DNA of 11,074 bases from Bacteroidota bacterium (GTDB lineage Bacteria; Bacteroidota; Ignavibacteria; Ignavibacteriales; Melioribacteraceae). Position numbers and translations under genes: made by a program. The notes beneath the pieces were generated by a model. That model did no database searches and had not been told where the DNA came from. It saw nothing but the letters and a program-made list of their open reading frames with translations. Shown here piece by piece: positions 1 to 8,836 of this stretch (position 1 is its first letter; every line of letters begins with the position of its first letter). The stretch is from positions 1 through 11,074 of the forward strand of contig JAEXUB010000035.1 of assembly GCA_023453125.1 (NCBI GenBank). Direction: 5' to 3'.

Positions 1-1158
1 GAAAATATCAGTTTTGTGATAGGTGACCTTCTCGCTTTAACTCCTCCTATGGGATGGAACAGCTGGAACTGCTGGGGGCTTGCAGTAGATCAGGAAAAAG
101 TTATTGCATCTGCTAAGGTTTATATCGAAAAAGGACTTGCAAAACATGGATGGACATTTGTAAACATTGACGACGGATGGGAAATCGTAGGCAAATCTAC
201 TGCTCCCAAGAGAGATCCGCAGGGCAATATTCTGGTAAATGAAAAATTCCCCGATATGAAGGCACTTGGTGATACTATTCATTCTATGGGATTGAAATTC
301 GGTATTTACAGCAGTCCCGGCCCTCTAACGTGCGGCGGTTATACAGCATCATACCAGAATGAACTTAAGGATGCACAATCATACGCATCCTGGGGAATTG
401 ACTATCTTAAATATGACTGGTGTTCCTACGATCAGATTGCGAAAGATACTTCTCTTGCCGAAAGAATGAAACCCTATTTTGTAATGCGCGATGCATTAAA
501 GCAGATTGACAGGGATATTGTCTACAGTCTCTGCCAGTATGGAATGAGCAATGTATGGGAATGGGGAGAAAAGGTTGACGGCAATTTATGGCGCACCACC
601 GGGGATATAACCGATACCTGGGAAAGTATGAGCAGCATCGGATTTTCGCAGATTGAGAATGCTAAATACGCTAAGCCGGGAAGATGGAATGATCCCGATA
701 TGCTTGTTGTCGGATGGGTTGGATGGGGCCCGAGCCTGCATCCTACAAAACTTACACCGGATGAGCAGTATACTCACATAAGTCTCTGGTCTCTTCTCTC
801 TGCTCCTTTGCTGATAGGATGCGATTTAACACGCCTTGATGATTTTACATTGAATCTCCTTACAAATGACGAAGTAATTGCCATTGACCAGGACCCTCTT
901 GGTAATCAGGCTGTACCGGTAATTAAAAAAGGTAACATACAGGTCTGGAAGAAGAAACTGGCAGACGGAAATTATGCTTTGGGAATATTCAATCTCGGAA
1001 AAGATACCGAAGTATACACATTAAATTTTTCTGAAGCGGGACTGAATTCCAAATTGACACTGCGGGATCTGTGGCGCCAGAAGGAGATTGGCTCATTTAA
1101 TGAAAAATATGAATGCAGAATTCCTTCACACGGCGTTATTCTGCTCAAGGTTAAATAA
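1..1158 (+). CDS. GH27 alpha-galactosidase, 5'-truncated by window edge
   Basis: Glycoside hydrolase family 27, expected to release terminal alpha-galactose with retention of configuration. The frame is open from base 1 (E-N-I-S-F-V-I-G-D...), so the gtg at position 16 is not the real start and an N-terminal part lies upstream. Numbering from that gtg codon, the GH27 barrel begins with TPPMGWNSWN (residues 9-18). The substrate-binding NIDDGW is at 50-55, the nucleophile Asp134 lies in YLKYDWC, the acid/base is Asp197 in WRTTGDITDTW, and RWNDPDML is at 223-230. These assignments follow alignment by eye to human alpha-galactosidase A (D170, D231). Residues from about 295 to 380 form the usual C-terminal beta-sandwich. 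The bases before the barrel resemble the linker (He_PIG-associated/NEW1 type) found in bacterial GH27 enzymes with extra N-terminal modules. Both acidic residues of IDDGW are kept, which favours alpha-galactosidase over beta-L-arabinopyranosidase. It is the first visible gene of the operon, 21 bp before the next. Confidence 0.93.
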   Translation, partial: ENISFVIGDLLALTPPMGWNSWNCWGLAVDQEKVIASAKVYIEKGLAKHGWTFVNIDDGWEIVGKSTAPKRDPQGNILVNEKFPDMKALGDTIHSMGLKFGIYSSPGPLTCGGYTASYQNELKDAQSYASWGIDYLKYDWCSYDQIAKDTSLAERMKPYFVMRDALKQIDRDIVYSLCQYGMSNVWEWGEKVDGNLWRTTGDITDTWESMSSIGFSQIENAKYAKPGRWNDPDMLVVGWVGWGPSLHPTKLTPDEQYTHISLWSLLSAPLLIGCDLTRLDDFTLNLLTNDEVIAIDQDPLGNQAVPVIKKGNIQVWKKKLADGNYALGIFNLGKDTEVYTLNFSEAGLNSKLTLRDLWRQKEIGSFNEKYECRIPSHGVILLKVK

Positions 1159-1179
1159 AAAAAGAAAATTGAGGCTGAG

Positions 1180-3738
1180 ATGAAATTTAAAATTGTTTTA
1201 TTATTCCTGCTTTTCACTTTTACTCTTTCTGCACAGCAGAGCGGATTCAGGGCTCCTTCGGTGCCCCTTGTAACACACGACCCCTATTTCAGCATCTGGT
1301 CTCCGGCAGACAGGCTTTACGACAAAGAGACTGTTCACTGGACCGGAGCAAATCATCCGCTCCACTGTCTTGTAAGGGTTGACGGAAAAACATATAGGGT
1401 TATGGGACAGTATCCATCCAATCTAATTCCTCTAAAGCAGCAAAACATTGTTATTTATCCTACACGCACAATTTACAGTTTCGGTAATGATCTGATTAAG
1501 CTTGAAATGATTTTTACTTCGCCTCTTCTCGTTTCTGACCTCGACCTTCTTTCCCGACCCATTACTTATATTACCTGGGAGGTAAAATCGGCAGACGGCA
1601 AAGAGCATGATGTTCAGCTTTATTTTGACTGCAGCGGCGAGACAGCAGTAAATAACGCCGAGCAGGAAATTGTTTGGTCGGTACCCAATATAACCGGGCA
1701 GAATGCTTTGAGAATTGGCAGCAAGTCGCAGGAGATACTCGGAAAGAGCGGGGATAACCTCCGCATTGACTGGGGATGGGCATATCTTTCATCTATAAGA
1801 GAGCAGAATGCTGTAACCTCAATTGCGCCAAAAGATGAAATGCAGAAAGAATTTATAAATTCCGGTAAGGCCGCTAAACTTATTGATACCAAAGGGCCCC
1901 GCCGGGTATCCGACGGTTATTTTGCTATGGGGACCTCTATGGATCTGGGCAGAGTGGGAGCTAAACCGGTTAAAAGGTGGATGATGCTCGGTTACGATGA
2001 CCTTTATAGTATAAGATATTTCGACAGCGACCTACGCCCTTGGTGGCGCAGGAACGGAATGGATATGGAACAGCTTCTCGTTAAAGCGGCCGGTGAATAT
2101 GAAACTGTAATAAGCAAATGCGAAAAGTTCGATTCGGAAATAATGAAAGACCTTACTAATGCAGGCGGAGATAAATATGCGCAGATGTGCGCTCTTGTAT
2201 ACAGACAGTGCCTTGCGGCGCATAAGCTTGCCGCCGATGAAAAAGGAATGCCCCTTCTTTATTCAAAGGAAAACTTCAGCAACGGATGCATTGCAACAGT
2301 AGATGTTATTTATCCGGCTTCTCCCTTTTTCCTTTTATTCAGTCCTGAACTGACAAAGGCAATGCTTCAGCCGCTGCTGGATTATTCTGCCTCTCCGAGG
2401 TGGAAATTCCCATTTGCACCTCACGATATTGGCACTTATCCTTATGCAACAGGACAGGTATACGGGGGAGGGGAAGAGACAGAAGAGAATCAGATGCCCG
2501 TTGAAGAGACAGGAAATATGCTAATTATGATTGCGGCTCTTGCAAAGGCTGAGGGAAATGCAGATTATGCAAAAGCACTCCTGCCGGTTCTCGAAAAGTG
2601 GGCTGCGTATCTTCTTTCGAAGGGATTTGACCCTGAAAATCAGCTCTGCACCGACGACTTTGCCGGGCATCTTGCACACAATATAAATTTGTCAGCAAAG
2701 GCAATTGTGGCAATTGGATCTTATTCGGTAATCTGCGAAATGCTTGGAATGAAGGAAAAAGCATCATTCTACAGAAAGAAATCGGAAGAGATGGTTAAAG
2801 AGTGGATTAAGCAGGCTGGTGAAGGAGACCATACAAAGCTCGCATTCGACCGTCCCGGTACCTGGAGCCAGAAGTATAATATAATCTGGGATAAAGTTCT
2901 CGGGCTTAATCTCTTTCCGCGCGAAGTAATTGAAAAAGAATTAAAATATTACAAGAAAATGCAGGGAGAATTTGGGCTGCCTCTGGACAGCAGGGAAAGA
3001 TATACGAAGAATGACTGGATTACCTGGACTGCTTCCCTTGCAGATAAGATTAACGATTTCAAAACCATATTCGACCCGGTATACAGTTATGCCAATGCAA
3101 CGCCGAACAGGGTGCCCTTAAGCGACTGGTACATAGTTGATAACGCCTTTCAGGTAGGATTTCAGGCCCGCTCGGTTGTAGGCGGCTTCTTTATGAAAAT
3201 GCTTACCGATAAGTCAATTTGGAATAAATGGTTCGGGCGCGGTACAAATGTTAAAGGCAACTGGGCCCCGTTGAATTTCCCGGTCTTTGGTAAGATACTG
3301 CTCCCGACAGCAAAAGAAAAAAAGATTGAGTGGAAATACTGCAACGAACAACCTTCTGATAACTGGATGAAGAATCAATTTGATGACGCGAATTGGAAGA
3401 AAGGAGAAGCAGGATTCGGGCCGAAAGGATATTTCCAGTCGGCTACCGAATGGAATGCATATCCCGATATCTGGTTAAGAAACAGCTTTGAGGTAGATAC
3501 TCCTTCGGAGGAGGGGCTTGCTCTTATAATTAACTACAATGATGACGCGGAAATTTATATTAATGGAAATCTTGTTGGAAGTTATTCAGGTGCTTGTTCA
3601 AATCTTAAGGTAATAAAACTTAATAAAAAAGTTAATGAGCTTCTCGTTCCGGGAAAAAACACAATTGCAATTCACTGTAAATGGACGGGGGGCAACAGAT
3701 ATATTGACGCAGGTCTTAAAGAATATAAGATAAAATAG
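1180..3738 (+). CDS. Secreted glutaminase-like DUF4964/DUF5127/DUF4965/DUF1793 protein
   Basis: An 852-residue exported protein of the family named after fungal glutaminase A (GtaA). The bacterial members are annotated as 'glutaminase' with little direct proof. Residues 1-19 are a signal peptide (KIVLLFLLFTFTLSA then QQ). Next come a DUF4964-like segment (about 22-80, with RAPSVPLVTHDPYFSIWSP), a DUF5127 beta-sandwich (about 85-315), and a DUF4965/DUF1793 (alpha/alpha)6-type region (about 325-700). The last region carries the family signatures HDIGTYP (415-421), MPVEETGNM (439-447) and TDDFAGHLAHNINLS (491-505); the acidic residues there (Asp416, Glu442/443, Asp492/493) are candidate catalytic or binding residues. 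Residues 710-852 form an additional beta-rich domain with the look of a galactose-binding-like fold (DIWLRNSFEV, DDAEIYINGNLVG, GKNTIAIHCKW). The ATG follows a weak purine-rich stretch (gaggctgag). Family assignment is firm. The reaction is not: lying between a GH27 and two GH3 genes, a carbohydrate or glycoconjugate substrate is at least as plausible as glutamine. Confidence 0.88.
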   Translation: MKFKIVLLFLLFTFTLSAQQSGFRAPSVPLVTHDPYFSIWSPADRLYDKETVHWTGANHPLHCLVRVDGKTYRVMGQYPSNLIPLKQQNIVIYPTRTIYSFGNDLIKLEMIFTSPLLVSDLDLLSRPITYITWEVKSADGKEHDVQLYFDCSGETAVNNAEQEIVWSVPNITGQNALRIGSKSQEILGKSGDNLRIDWGWAYLSSIREQNAVTSIAPKDEMQKEFINSGKAAKLIDTKGPRRVSDGYFAMGTSMDLGRVGAKPVKRWMMLGYDDLYSIRYFDSDLRPWWRRNGMDMEQLLVKAAGEYETVISKCEKFDSEIMKDLTNAGGDKYAQMCALVYRQCLAAHKLAADEKGMPLLYSKENFSNGCIATVDVIYPASPFFLLFSPELTKAMLQPLLDYSASPRWKFPFAPHDIGTYPYATGQVYGGGEETEENQMPVEETGNMLIMIAALAKAEGNADYAKALLPVLEKWAAYLLSKGFDPENQLCTDDFAGHLAHNINLSAKAIVAIGSYSVICEMLGMKEKASFYRKKSEEMVKEWIKQAGEGDHTKLAFDRPGTWSQKYNIIWDKVLGLNLFPREVIEKELKYYKKMQGEFGLPLDSRERYTKNDWITWTASLADKINDFKTIFDPVYSYANATPNRVPLSDWYIVDNAFQVGFQARSVVGGFFMKMLTDKSIWNKWFGRGTNVKGNWAPLNFPVFGKILLPTAKEKKIEWKYCNEQPSDNWMKNQFDDANWKKGEAGFGPKGYFQSATEWNAYPDIWLRNSFEVDTPSEEGLALIINYNDDAEIYINGNLVGSYSGACSNLKVIKLNKKVNELLVPGKNTIAIHCKWTGGNRYIDAGLKEYKIK

Positions 3739-3751
3739 GGGGAACAGGAAT

Positions 3752-6220
3752 ATGAAACGGAGATTATTATTCGTACTAATTGTGAGCGCTTCCATAATTA
3801 CAGCACAGACCGGAATAAAGAAGAATGCCGCAGTTGAAAAGAAAATTGACAAAATAATCAAACAGATGACTCTGCAGGAAAAGGCAGAGATGATAGGGGG
3901 ATACCAGGCATTCAACATAAGACCATTAAAGAGGCTTGGTCTTCCGCTGGTTAGAATGGCGGACGGGCCTGCCGGGGTGCGTAATTACGGCCCTTCAACC
4001 GCATATCCATCTACAATTTTAATTGCCGCATCATTCGATACAGATATGATGAAGAAAGTTGGAGTCTCAGTCGGCAAAGAGGCAAAGGGGAAGGATGTTC
4101 AGATTATGCTTGCCACGGCAATGAATATTTACCGGGCTCCGATGTGCGGAAGAAATTTTGAATATCTGGGGGAGGATCCATTTCTGGCCGGAAAAATTGC
4201 AGCCGCGTACATTCTTGGAGTGCAGGGAGAGGGAGTAATGGCAACTCCAAAACATTTTGCCGCTAACAATCAGGAATATGACAGGCACCGGGTTGACAGC
4301 GAGGTTGACGAGAGAACCCTTCACGAAATTTATTTTCCAGCTTTCAAAGCATCTGTTCAGGAGGGAAAGGCGGCGAGCATTATGAACTCTTACAATCCGG
4401 TTAACGGCATTCACGCCTCTGAAAATGATTACCTCCTTAATCAGGTTCTTAAAAAGGATTGGGGGTTTAACGGATTTGTAATGTCGGACTGGAGTTCGAC
4501 ATACAACGGAATTAATGCCGCCAATAACGGTCTCGACCTTGAAATGCCTTCCGGCAAGTTTATGAACCCTGAACTTATTACCGCTGCCGTGAAAGAAGGA
4601 AAAATTAAGGAATCCGTGATTGATGATAAGATAAGAAGAATTATAAGAATGTATTACCGGTTCAATTTTATGGATTCGACAAAGATTCATCAGAAATATG
4701 AAGTTGACTTGGATAAGGCTGATATGACGGCATACGAAGCTGCCAAAGGGGGAATTGTACTCCTTAAAAATGATGGAAACATTCTGCCTCTCGATACAAA
4801 ACAGATTAAATCAATTGCCGTTATCGGCCCTAACGGCGACCCTGCCGTTGCAGGGGGAGGCGGCAGCGGATATGTTACTCCGGTGCGCAGCGTATCTTTG
4901 TTTGAGGCTCTTAAACAGATTTCCGGCGTTAATGTTCAGTATGCGCCCGGTATGCTTGGAAAACTTACCCCCGCATTCTATAGAGGGAGCCTCTTTGATG
5001 GAGAAGCAAAAGCAGAATTCTTTAAAAATATGGAATTGAAAGGGGAACCTTCTTTTACACGAAATTACAAGTCGATTAATGCGGTTTTCTCCCGCCCGAT
5101 TACCGAGGGATTTGATAATACTAATTTCTCCGCCAGATGGAGGGGGAAAATTAAACCGGATAAGAGCGGAAAATACAGAATTGTTGTTAGCGGAGATGAC
5201 GGATACAGACTTTATCTGGATGAAAGCCTGATTATTGATAAATGGCAGGATCAATCGGAGCTTACTACAATAGTTGAAAAAGAATTAACCGGCGGAAAAG
5301 AATATGCCGTCAGACTTGAGTATTATCAGAAAGGGGGAGATGCTGTAATCCGTTTTGGATATGGCATTACGGTTGACAAGCCGGCTGCGGCAGCTGTAAA
5401 ACTTGCAAAGGAATCGGATGCTGTAATTCTATCTCTCGGTTTTAACCACGAAACGGAGGGGGAAGGCTTTGACCGCCCGTTCTCTCTTCCGAAAGAACAG
5501 ATTGATCTGCTGAAACAGATTACTGATGTAAACAAAAGGACAATAGTTGTTTTAAATGCAGGGGGCAACGCCGGAATAGCCGAATGGATTGACAACGTGC
5601 CGGCGCTTCTGCACGCCTGGTATCCGGGACAGTCGGGCAATCTTGCAGTTGCAGAAATTCTGACGGGCAAATTAAATCCTTCCGGCAAGCTTCCCGTTAC
5701 TTTTGAAAAGAGGTGGGAAGATAACCCGACATTTAACAGTTACTATGACGATGATAAAGACCTGAAAGTGACATATAAAGAGGGAATTTTCGTCGGCTAC
5801 AGAGGCTACGAAAAAAATAATGTTGAGCCTTTATTCCCATTCGGTTACGGACTTTCATATACAACATTTGAATACAGCAATATTAAGCTCAGCAGCTCCA
5901 AATTAAGCGCCGGACAGAAGCTTACCGTTACATTAGATGTGAAGAACACCGGAAAAATGGAAGGAAAAGAAACTGTACAGCTGTATGTCCGCGATGTTGT
6001 TTCAAGCCTGCCCCGCCCGAATAAGGAATTGAAGGGATTCGCAAAGGTATCCCTTAAACCGGGAGAAAAGAAACAGGTTAAAATACAGATTGGCAAGGAT
6101 GAACTTTCCTATTACGATCCGGCAAAACATGCCTGGACTGCCGAGAAAGGGGAGTTCGAAATTCTTGTAGGAAGCAGTTCTAAGGATATTAAACTTAAAA
6201 AATCTTTTACACTGAAATAA
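3752..6220 (+). CDS. GH3 beta-glucosidase-type enzyme with PA14 insert
   Basis: An 822-residue exported GH3 enzyme, expected to remove a non-reducing beta-linked sugar, most likely glucose. Residues 1-19 are a signal peptide (LLFVLIVSASIITA-Q). The (beta/alpha)8 barrel spans about 28-330. It contains RMADGPAGVR (68-77), the KHFAANNQEYDRHR region (167-180) and the nucleophile Asp246 in GFVMSDW. The alpha/beta-sandwich domain starts at GGIVLLKN (333-340) and is interrupted at about 405-540 by a PA14 domain (FDNTNFSARWRGKIKPDKSG, then SGDDGYRLYLDESLIIDKW). It then resumes with the acid/base candidate Glu571 in EGEGFDRPFSLP and HAWYPGQ (621-627). A fibronectin type III-like domain closes the protein (about 705-822). 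This is the architecture of Kluyveromyces marxianus BglI and related PA14-GH3 beta-glucosidases, where PA14 shapes the active-site entrance and chain-length preference. A GGGGGA site overlaps the preceding stop codon, 8 bases before the ATG; the gap to the upstream gene is 13 bp. Exact sugar specificity (glucose, xylose or galactose) cannot be read from sequence. Confidence 0.92.
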   Translation: MKRRLLFVLIVSASIITAQTGIKKNAAVEKKIDKIIKQMTLQEKAEMIGGYQAFNIRPLKRLGLPLVRMADGPAGVRNYGPSTAYPSTILIAASFDTDMMKKVGVSVGKEAKGKDVQIMLATAMNIYRAPMCGRNFEYLGEDPFLAGKIAAAYILGVQGEGVMATPKHFAANNQEYDRHRVDSEVDERTLHEIYFPAFKASVQEGKAASIMNSYNPVNGIHASENDYLLNQVLKKDWGFNGFVMSDWSSTYNGINAANNGLDLEMPSGKFMNPELITAAVKEGKIKESVIDDKIRRIIRMYYRFNFMDSTKIHQKYEVDLDKADMTAYEAAKGGIVLLKNDGNILPLDTKQIKSIAVIGPNGDPAVAGGGGSGYVTPVRSVSLFEALKQISGVNVQYAPGMLGKLTPAFYRGSLFDGEAKAEFFKNMELKGEPSFTRNYKSINAVFSRPITEGFDNTNFSARWRGKIKPDKSGKYRIVVSGDDGYRLYLDESLIIDKWQDQSELTTIVEKELTGGKEYAVRLEYYQKGGDAVIRFGYGITVDKPAAAAVKLAKESDAVILSLGFNHETEGEGFDRPFSLPKEQIDLLKQITDVNKRTIVVLNAGGNAGIAEWIDNVPALLHAWYPGQSGNLAVAEILTGKLNPSGKLPVTFEKRWEDNPTFNSYYDDDKDLKVTYKEGIFVGYRGYEKNNVEPLFPFGYGLSYTTFEYSNIKLSSSKLSAGQKLTVTLDVKNTGKMEGKETVQLYVRDVVSSLPRPNKELKGFAKVSLKPGEKKQVKIQIGKDELSYYDPAKHAWTAEKGEFEILVGSSSKDIKLKKSFTLK

Positions 6221-6246
6221 AATATTAAATACAAACGGAGATTCAG

Positions 6247-8835
6247 ATGAAAGTTAAATTTTTAATTCTGTTCCTGCTTTCGGCATTGGTAATTACGGCA
6301 CAGCAGAAACCGAAGTATATGGATATAAAATATACATTCGAGGAACGTGCCGCCGATCTGGTTCAGAGAATGACTCTCGAAGAGAAAGTATCGCAAATGG
6401 TCTATACGTCCCCTGCAATCCCGCGGCTTGGAATTGCAGAATATAACTGGTGGAATGAAGCATTGCACGGTGTTGCCCGCAACGGACTTGCAACCGTTTT
6501 TCCGCAGGCAATTGGACTTGCAGCCACCTGGGACAGAGACCTGATATATTATGTTGCCAATGTAATATCGGATGAAGCACGGGCAAAATATAATGATGCA
6601 ATTAAAAACAACAAGCACGGAATCTATCAGGGTTTAACATTCTGGTCTCCCAATATTAATATTTTCCGCGACCCGAGATGGGGACGGGGACAGGAGACTT
6701 ACGGCGAAGACCCATTCCTTACGGGACAGATTGGAATGCAGTTCGTTAAGGGATTGCAGGGAAACGATTCACGATATCTTAAGACTGTGGCAACCGCGAA
6801 GCACTTTGCGGTCCATAGCGGCCCGGAGCCAATCCGGCACGAATTCAACGCCGTTGTAAGCGAATATGATTTGCGCGAGACTTTTCTTCCCGCATTTAAA
6901 ACTCTCGTACAGGAAGCCGGTGTTTATTCCGTAATGTGCGCTTACAACCGTTTCCGCGATTATGCCTGCTGCGGAAGCAATGAACTGATAGAAGAAATTC
7001 TAAGGCGCGAATGGAAATTTAACGGATACGTTGTTACCGACTGCTGGGCCGTATCGGATATTTATCAATTCCACAAAATAGTGAAGACAAAAGAAGAGGC
7101 ATCGGCGCTTTCTGTTAAAGCGGGTTCCGACCTGGAATGCGGAAATTCATTCCCTTCTCTTGTGAATGCGGTTAAGCAGGGTTTGATTACGGAAAAGGAA
7201 CTTGACGTTGCGCTTAACAGGCTCTTTACCGCAAGAATGAAACTCGGGCAGTTCGATCCTCCTGAAATGGTGCCATATTCAAAATATGATCTTTCAAAAC
7301 TCGATTCGAAACAGAATAAAAAAGTTGCGCTCGATGCCGCAAGAAAATCTATTGTACTCCTTAAGAATGAAAATAATATTCTTCCATTAAAGAGGAATAT
7401 TAAAAATATTGCAGTAGTAGGGCCTAACGCAGATGATATTGAAATCCTCTACGGCAACTACAACGGTTTTGCATCAAATCCGGTTACACCTCTCAAGGGA
7501 TTAAAGAAAAAACTCCCCGGCACCAATATAATCTATGAAAGAGGGTGCGAGCTTGCCGAGGGAATTCCGACATTCGAACCGGTATCTGCAAATGCTCTCT
7601 TTGGAAGTGCCGATAAAAAAGAGAAAGGGCTTAAGGGAGAATATTATGACAATAATGAATTTAAAGGCGAACCGGTAATTAAAAGAACCGATAAAATCAT
7701 CGATTTCAACTGGTGGACAAAATCCCCTCTTAAAAATTCAAAGAGCGAAAAATTCGGAATTAAATGGAGCGGATATATTGTGCCTTCAAAAAGCGGCAGG
7801 CACGCATTTGGCGGATGCGGGCTGGATGGATTTAAAATCTATTTTGAAGATACTCTTCTGGTTAAATTCTTCGGCGAGCACGAAGCCAATAAGGCATACA
7901 AATTTCTAAATCTTGAAGCAGGAAAAGCATACAAAATAAGAATTGAATATACATCATCACGCCGTAATTCTTTCTTCCAGCTTTTATGGTCTCAGCCGGA
8001 TGATAAACTTGAAGAGAGAGCTCTTGCCGCGGCTAAAAAGGCAGATGCGGTTATAATGTTTATGGGGCTTTCGCCGAGACTCGAAGGGGAAGAGATGACT
8101 GTTAAGGTAAAAGGATTCGGAGGCGGAGACCGCTCTTCGCTAGACCTTCCGGAATCTCAGGAAAACCTGATGAAGAAAATAAAGGAAACCGGAAAACCGG
8201 TTATTCTTGTGCTTCTTAACGGAAGCGCCGTTTCAATTAACTGGGCCGATAAGAACATTCCCGCAATTATCGAAGCCTGGTATCCGGGACAGGCTGCAGG
8301 GGATGCTATTGCAGATGTACTCTTTGGAGATTACAATCCGGCCGGAAGACTGCCGGTAACTTTCTATAAATCGGTTGAAGATATTCCTCCTTTTGTAGAC
8401 TATGGGATGAAGGGAAGAACATACCGCTACTTTGAAGGGGATGTCCTTTATCCTTTCGGTTTTGGATTGAGTTATTCAAAATTCGAATATGGAAATGTCC
8501 GCCTCGGGAAGAACAAAATTTCGGGGAACGAGACAGTTTATCTTTATGCGGATGTTATGAATAAAAGCAGAGTAAAAGGGGAAGAAGTCGTTCAGCTTTA
8601 TGTGAAGGGAAAAGGACTAAAGGAAAATGATGCAGTTAAAACCCTTAAGGGCTTTGAAAGGATTACCCTTGCTCCAAACGAAAAGAAAACGGTCCGCTTC
8701 CAGATTACACCGCAAATGCTCTCAATTTTTAAAGAGAAAGAGGGATTTGTAACAGAAAAGAGAACTTATGAATTAATGACCGGTTCCTCTTCCGCTGATA
8801 AGGATCTGAAAACAGTAAAATTAATTGTTGAATAA
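6247..8835 (+). CDS. GH3 beta-xylosidase-like enzyme with PA14 insert
   Basis: An 862-residue exported GH3 enzyme from a different subfamily than its upstream neighbour. Residues 1-18 are a signal peptide (FLILFLLSALVITA-QQ). The barrel (about 28-335) has the xylosidase-type hallmarks YNWWNEALHGVAR (66-78), the DPRWGRGQETYGEDPFLTG stretch (142-160), KHFAVHSGPEPIRHEF (185-200) and the nucleophile Asp265 in YVVTDCWAVSD. The alpha/beta-sandwich begins at SIVLLKN (368-374). A PA14-type domain is inserted at about 460-585 (GEYYDNNEFKGEP, WSGYIVPSKSGRHAFGG, GLDGFKIYFED). The sandwich resumes with MGLSPRLEGEEM (606-617), which holds the acid/base candidates Glu613/Glu615, followed by GGDRSSLDLP and EAWYPGQ (676-682). 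A fibronectin III-like domain ends it (about 745-862). A CGGAG site lies 6 bases before the ATG. Likely activity is beta-xylosidase, alpha-L-arabinofuranosidase or beta-glucosidase; this subfamily contains all three, so I leave the substrate open. The PA14 here is poorly similar by eye to that of the neighbour, which argues against recent tandem duplication. Confidence 0.9.
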   Translation: MKVKFLILFLLSALVITAQQKPKYMDIKYTFEERAADLVQRMTLEEKVSQMVYTSPAIPRLGIAEYNWWNEALHGVARNGLATVFPQAIGLAATWDRDLIYYVANVISDEARAKYNDAIKNNKHGIYQGLTFWSPNINIFRDPRWGRGQETYGEDPFLTGQIGMQFVKGLQGNDSRYLKTVATAKHFAVHSGPEPIRHEFNAVVSEYDLRETFLPAFKTLVQEAGVYSVMCAYNRFRDYACCGSNELIEEILRREWKFNGYVVTDCWAVSDIYQFHKIVKTKEEASALSVKAGSDLECGNSFPSLVNAVKQGLITEKELDVALNRLFTARMKLGQFDPPEMVPYSKYDLSKLDSKQNKKVALDAARKSIVLLKNENNILPLKRNIKNIAVVGPNADDIEILYGNYNGFASNPVTPLKGLKKKLPGTNIIYERGCELAEGIPTFEPVSANALFGSADKKEKGLKGEYYDNNEFKGEPVIKRTDKIIDFNWWTKSPLKNSKSEKFGIKWSGYIVPSKSGRHAFGGCGLDGFKIYFEDTLLVKFFGEHEANKAYKFLNLEAGKAYKIRIEYTSSRRNSFFQLLWSQPDDKLEERALAAAKKADAVIMFMGLSPRLEGEEMTVKVKGFGGGDRSSLDLPESQENLMKKIKETGKPVILVLLNGSAVSINWADKNIPAIIEAWYPGQAAGDAIADVLFGDYNPAGRLPVTFYKSVEDIPPFVDYGMKGRTYRYFEGDVLYPFGFGLSYSKFEYGNVRLGKNKISGNETVYLYADVMNKSRVKGEEVVQLYVKGKGLKENDAVKTLKGFERITLAPNEKKTVRFQITPQMLSIFKEKEGFVTEKRTYELMTGSSSADKDLKTVKLIVE

Positions 8836-8836
8836 A

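Noticed and set aside
4067..4690. 207-codon open frame on the minus strand inside the first GH3 gene
   Set aside because: It lies fully antisense to a gene with clear GH3 motifs, has a Cys/His/Asn-rich composition without domain signs, and has no convincing start context.
4755..5254. Overlapping open frames on both strands within the first GH3 gene
   Set aside because: Both are out-of-frame readings of the alpha/beta-sandwich and PA14 coding sequence; their composition is not protein-like and nothing suggests a programmed frameshift.
6221..6246. AT-rich 26-bp gap considered as an internal promoter
   Set aside because: It is too short for a full -35/-10 promoter with spacing to a start, and most of its right half is the ribosome binding site region.
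5615..8292. Identical 18-base stretch gcctggtatccgggacag in both GH3 genes (5615-5632 and 8275-8292)
   Set aside because: It encodes the conserved GH3 motif AWYPGQ in the same codons. The identity does not extend beyond the motif, so shared codon preference explains it better than a repeat or gene conversion.
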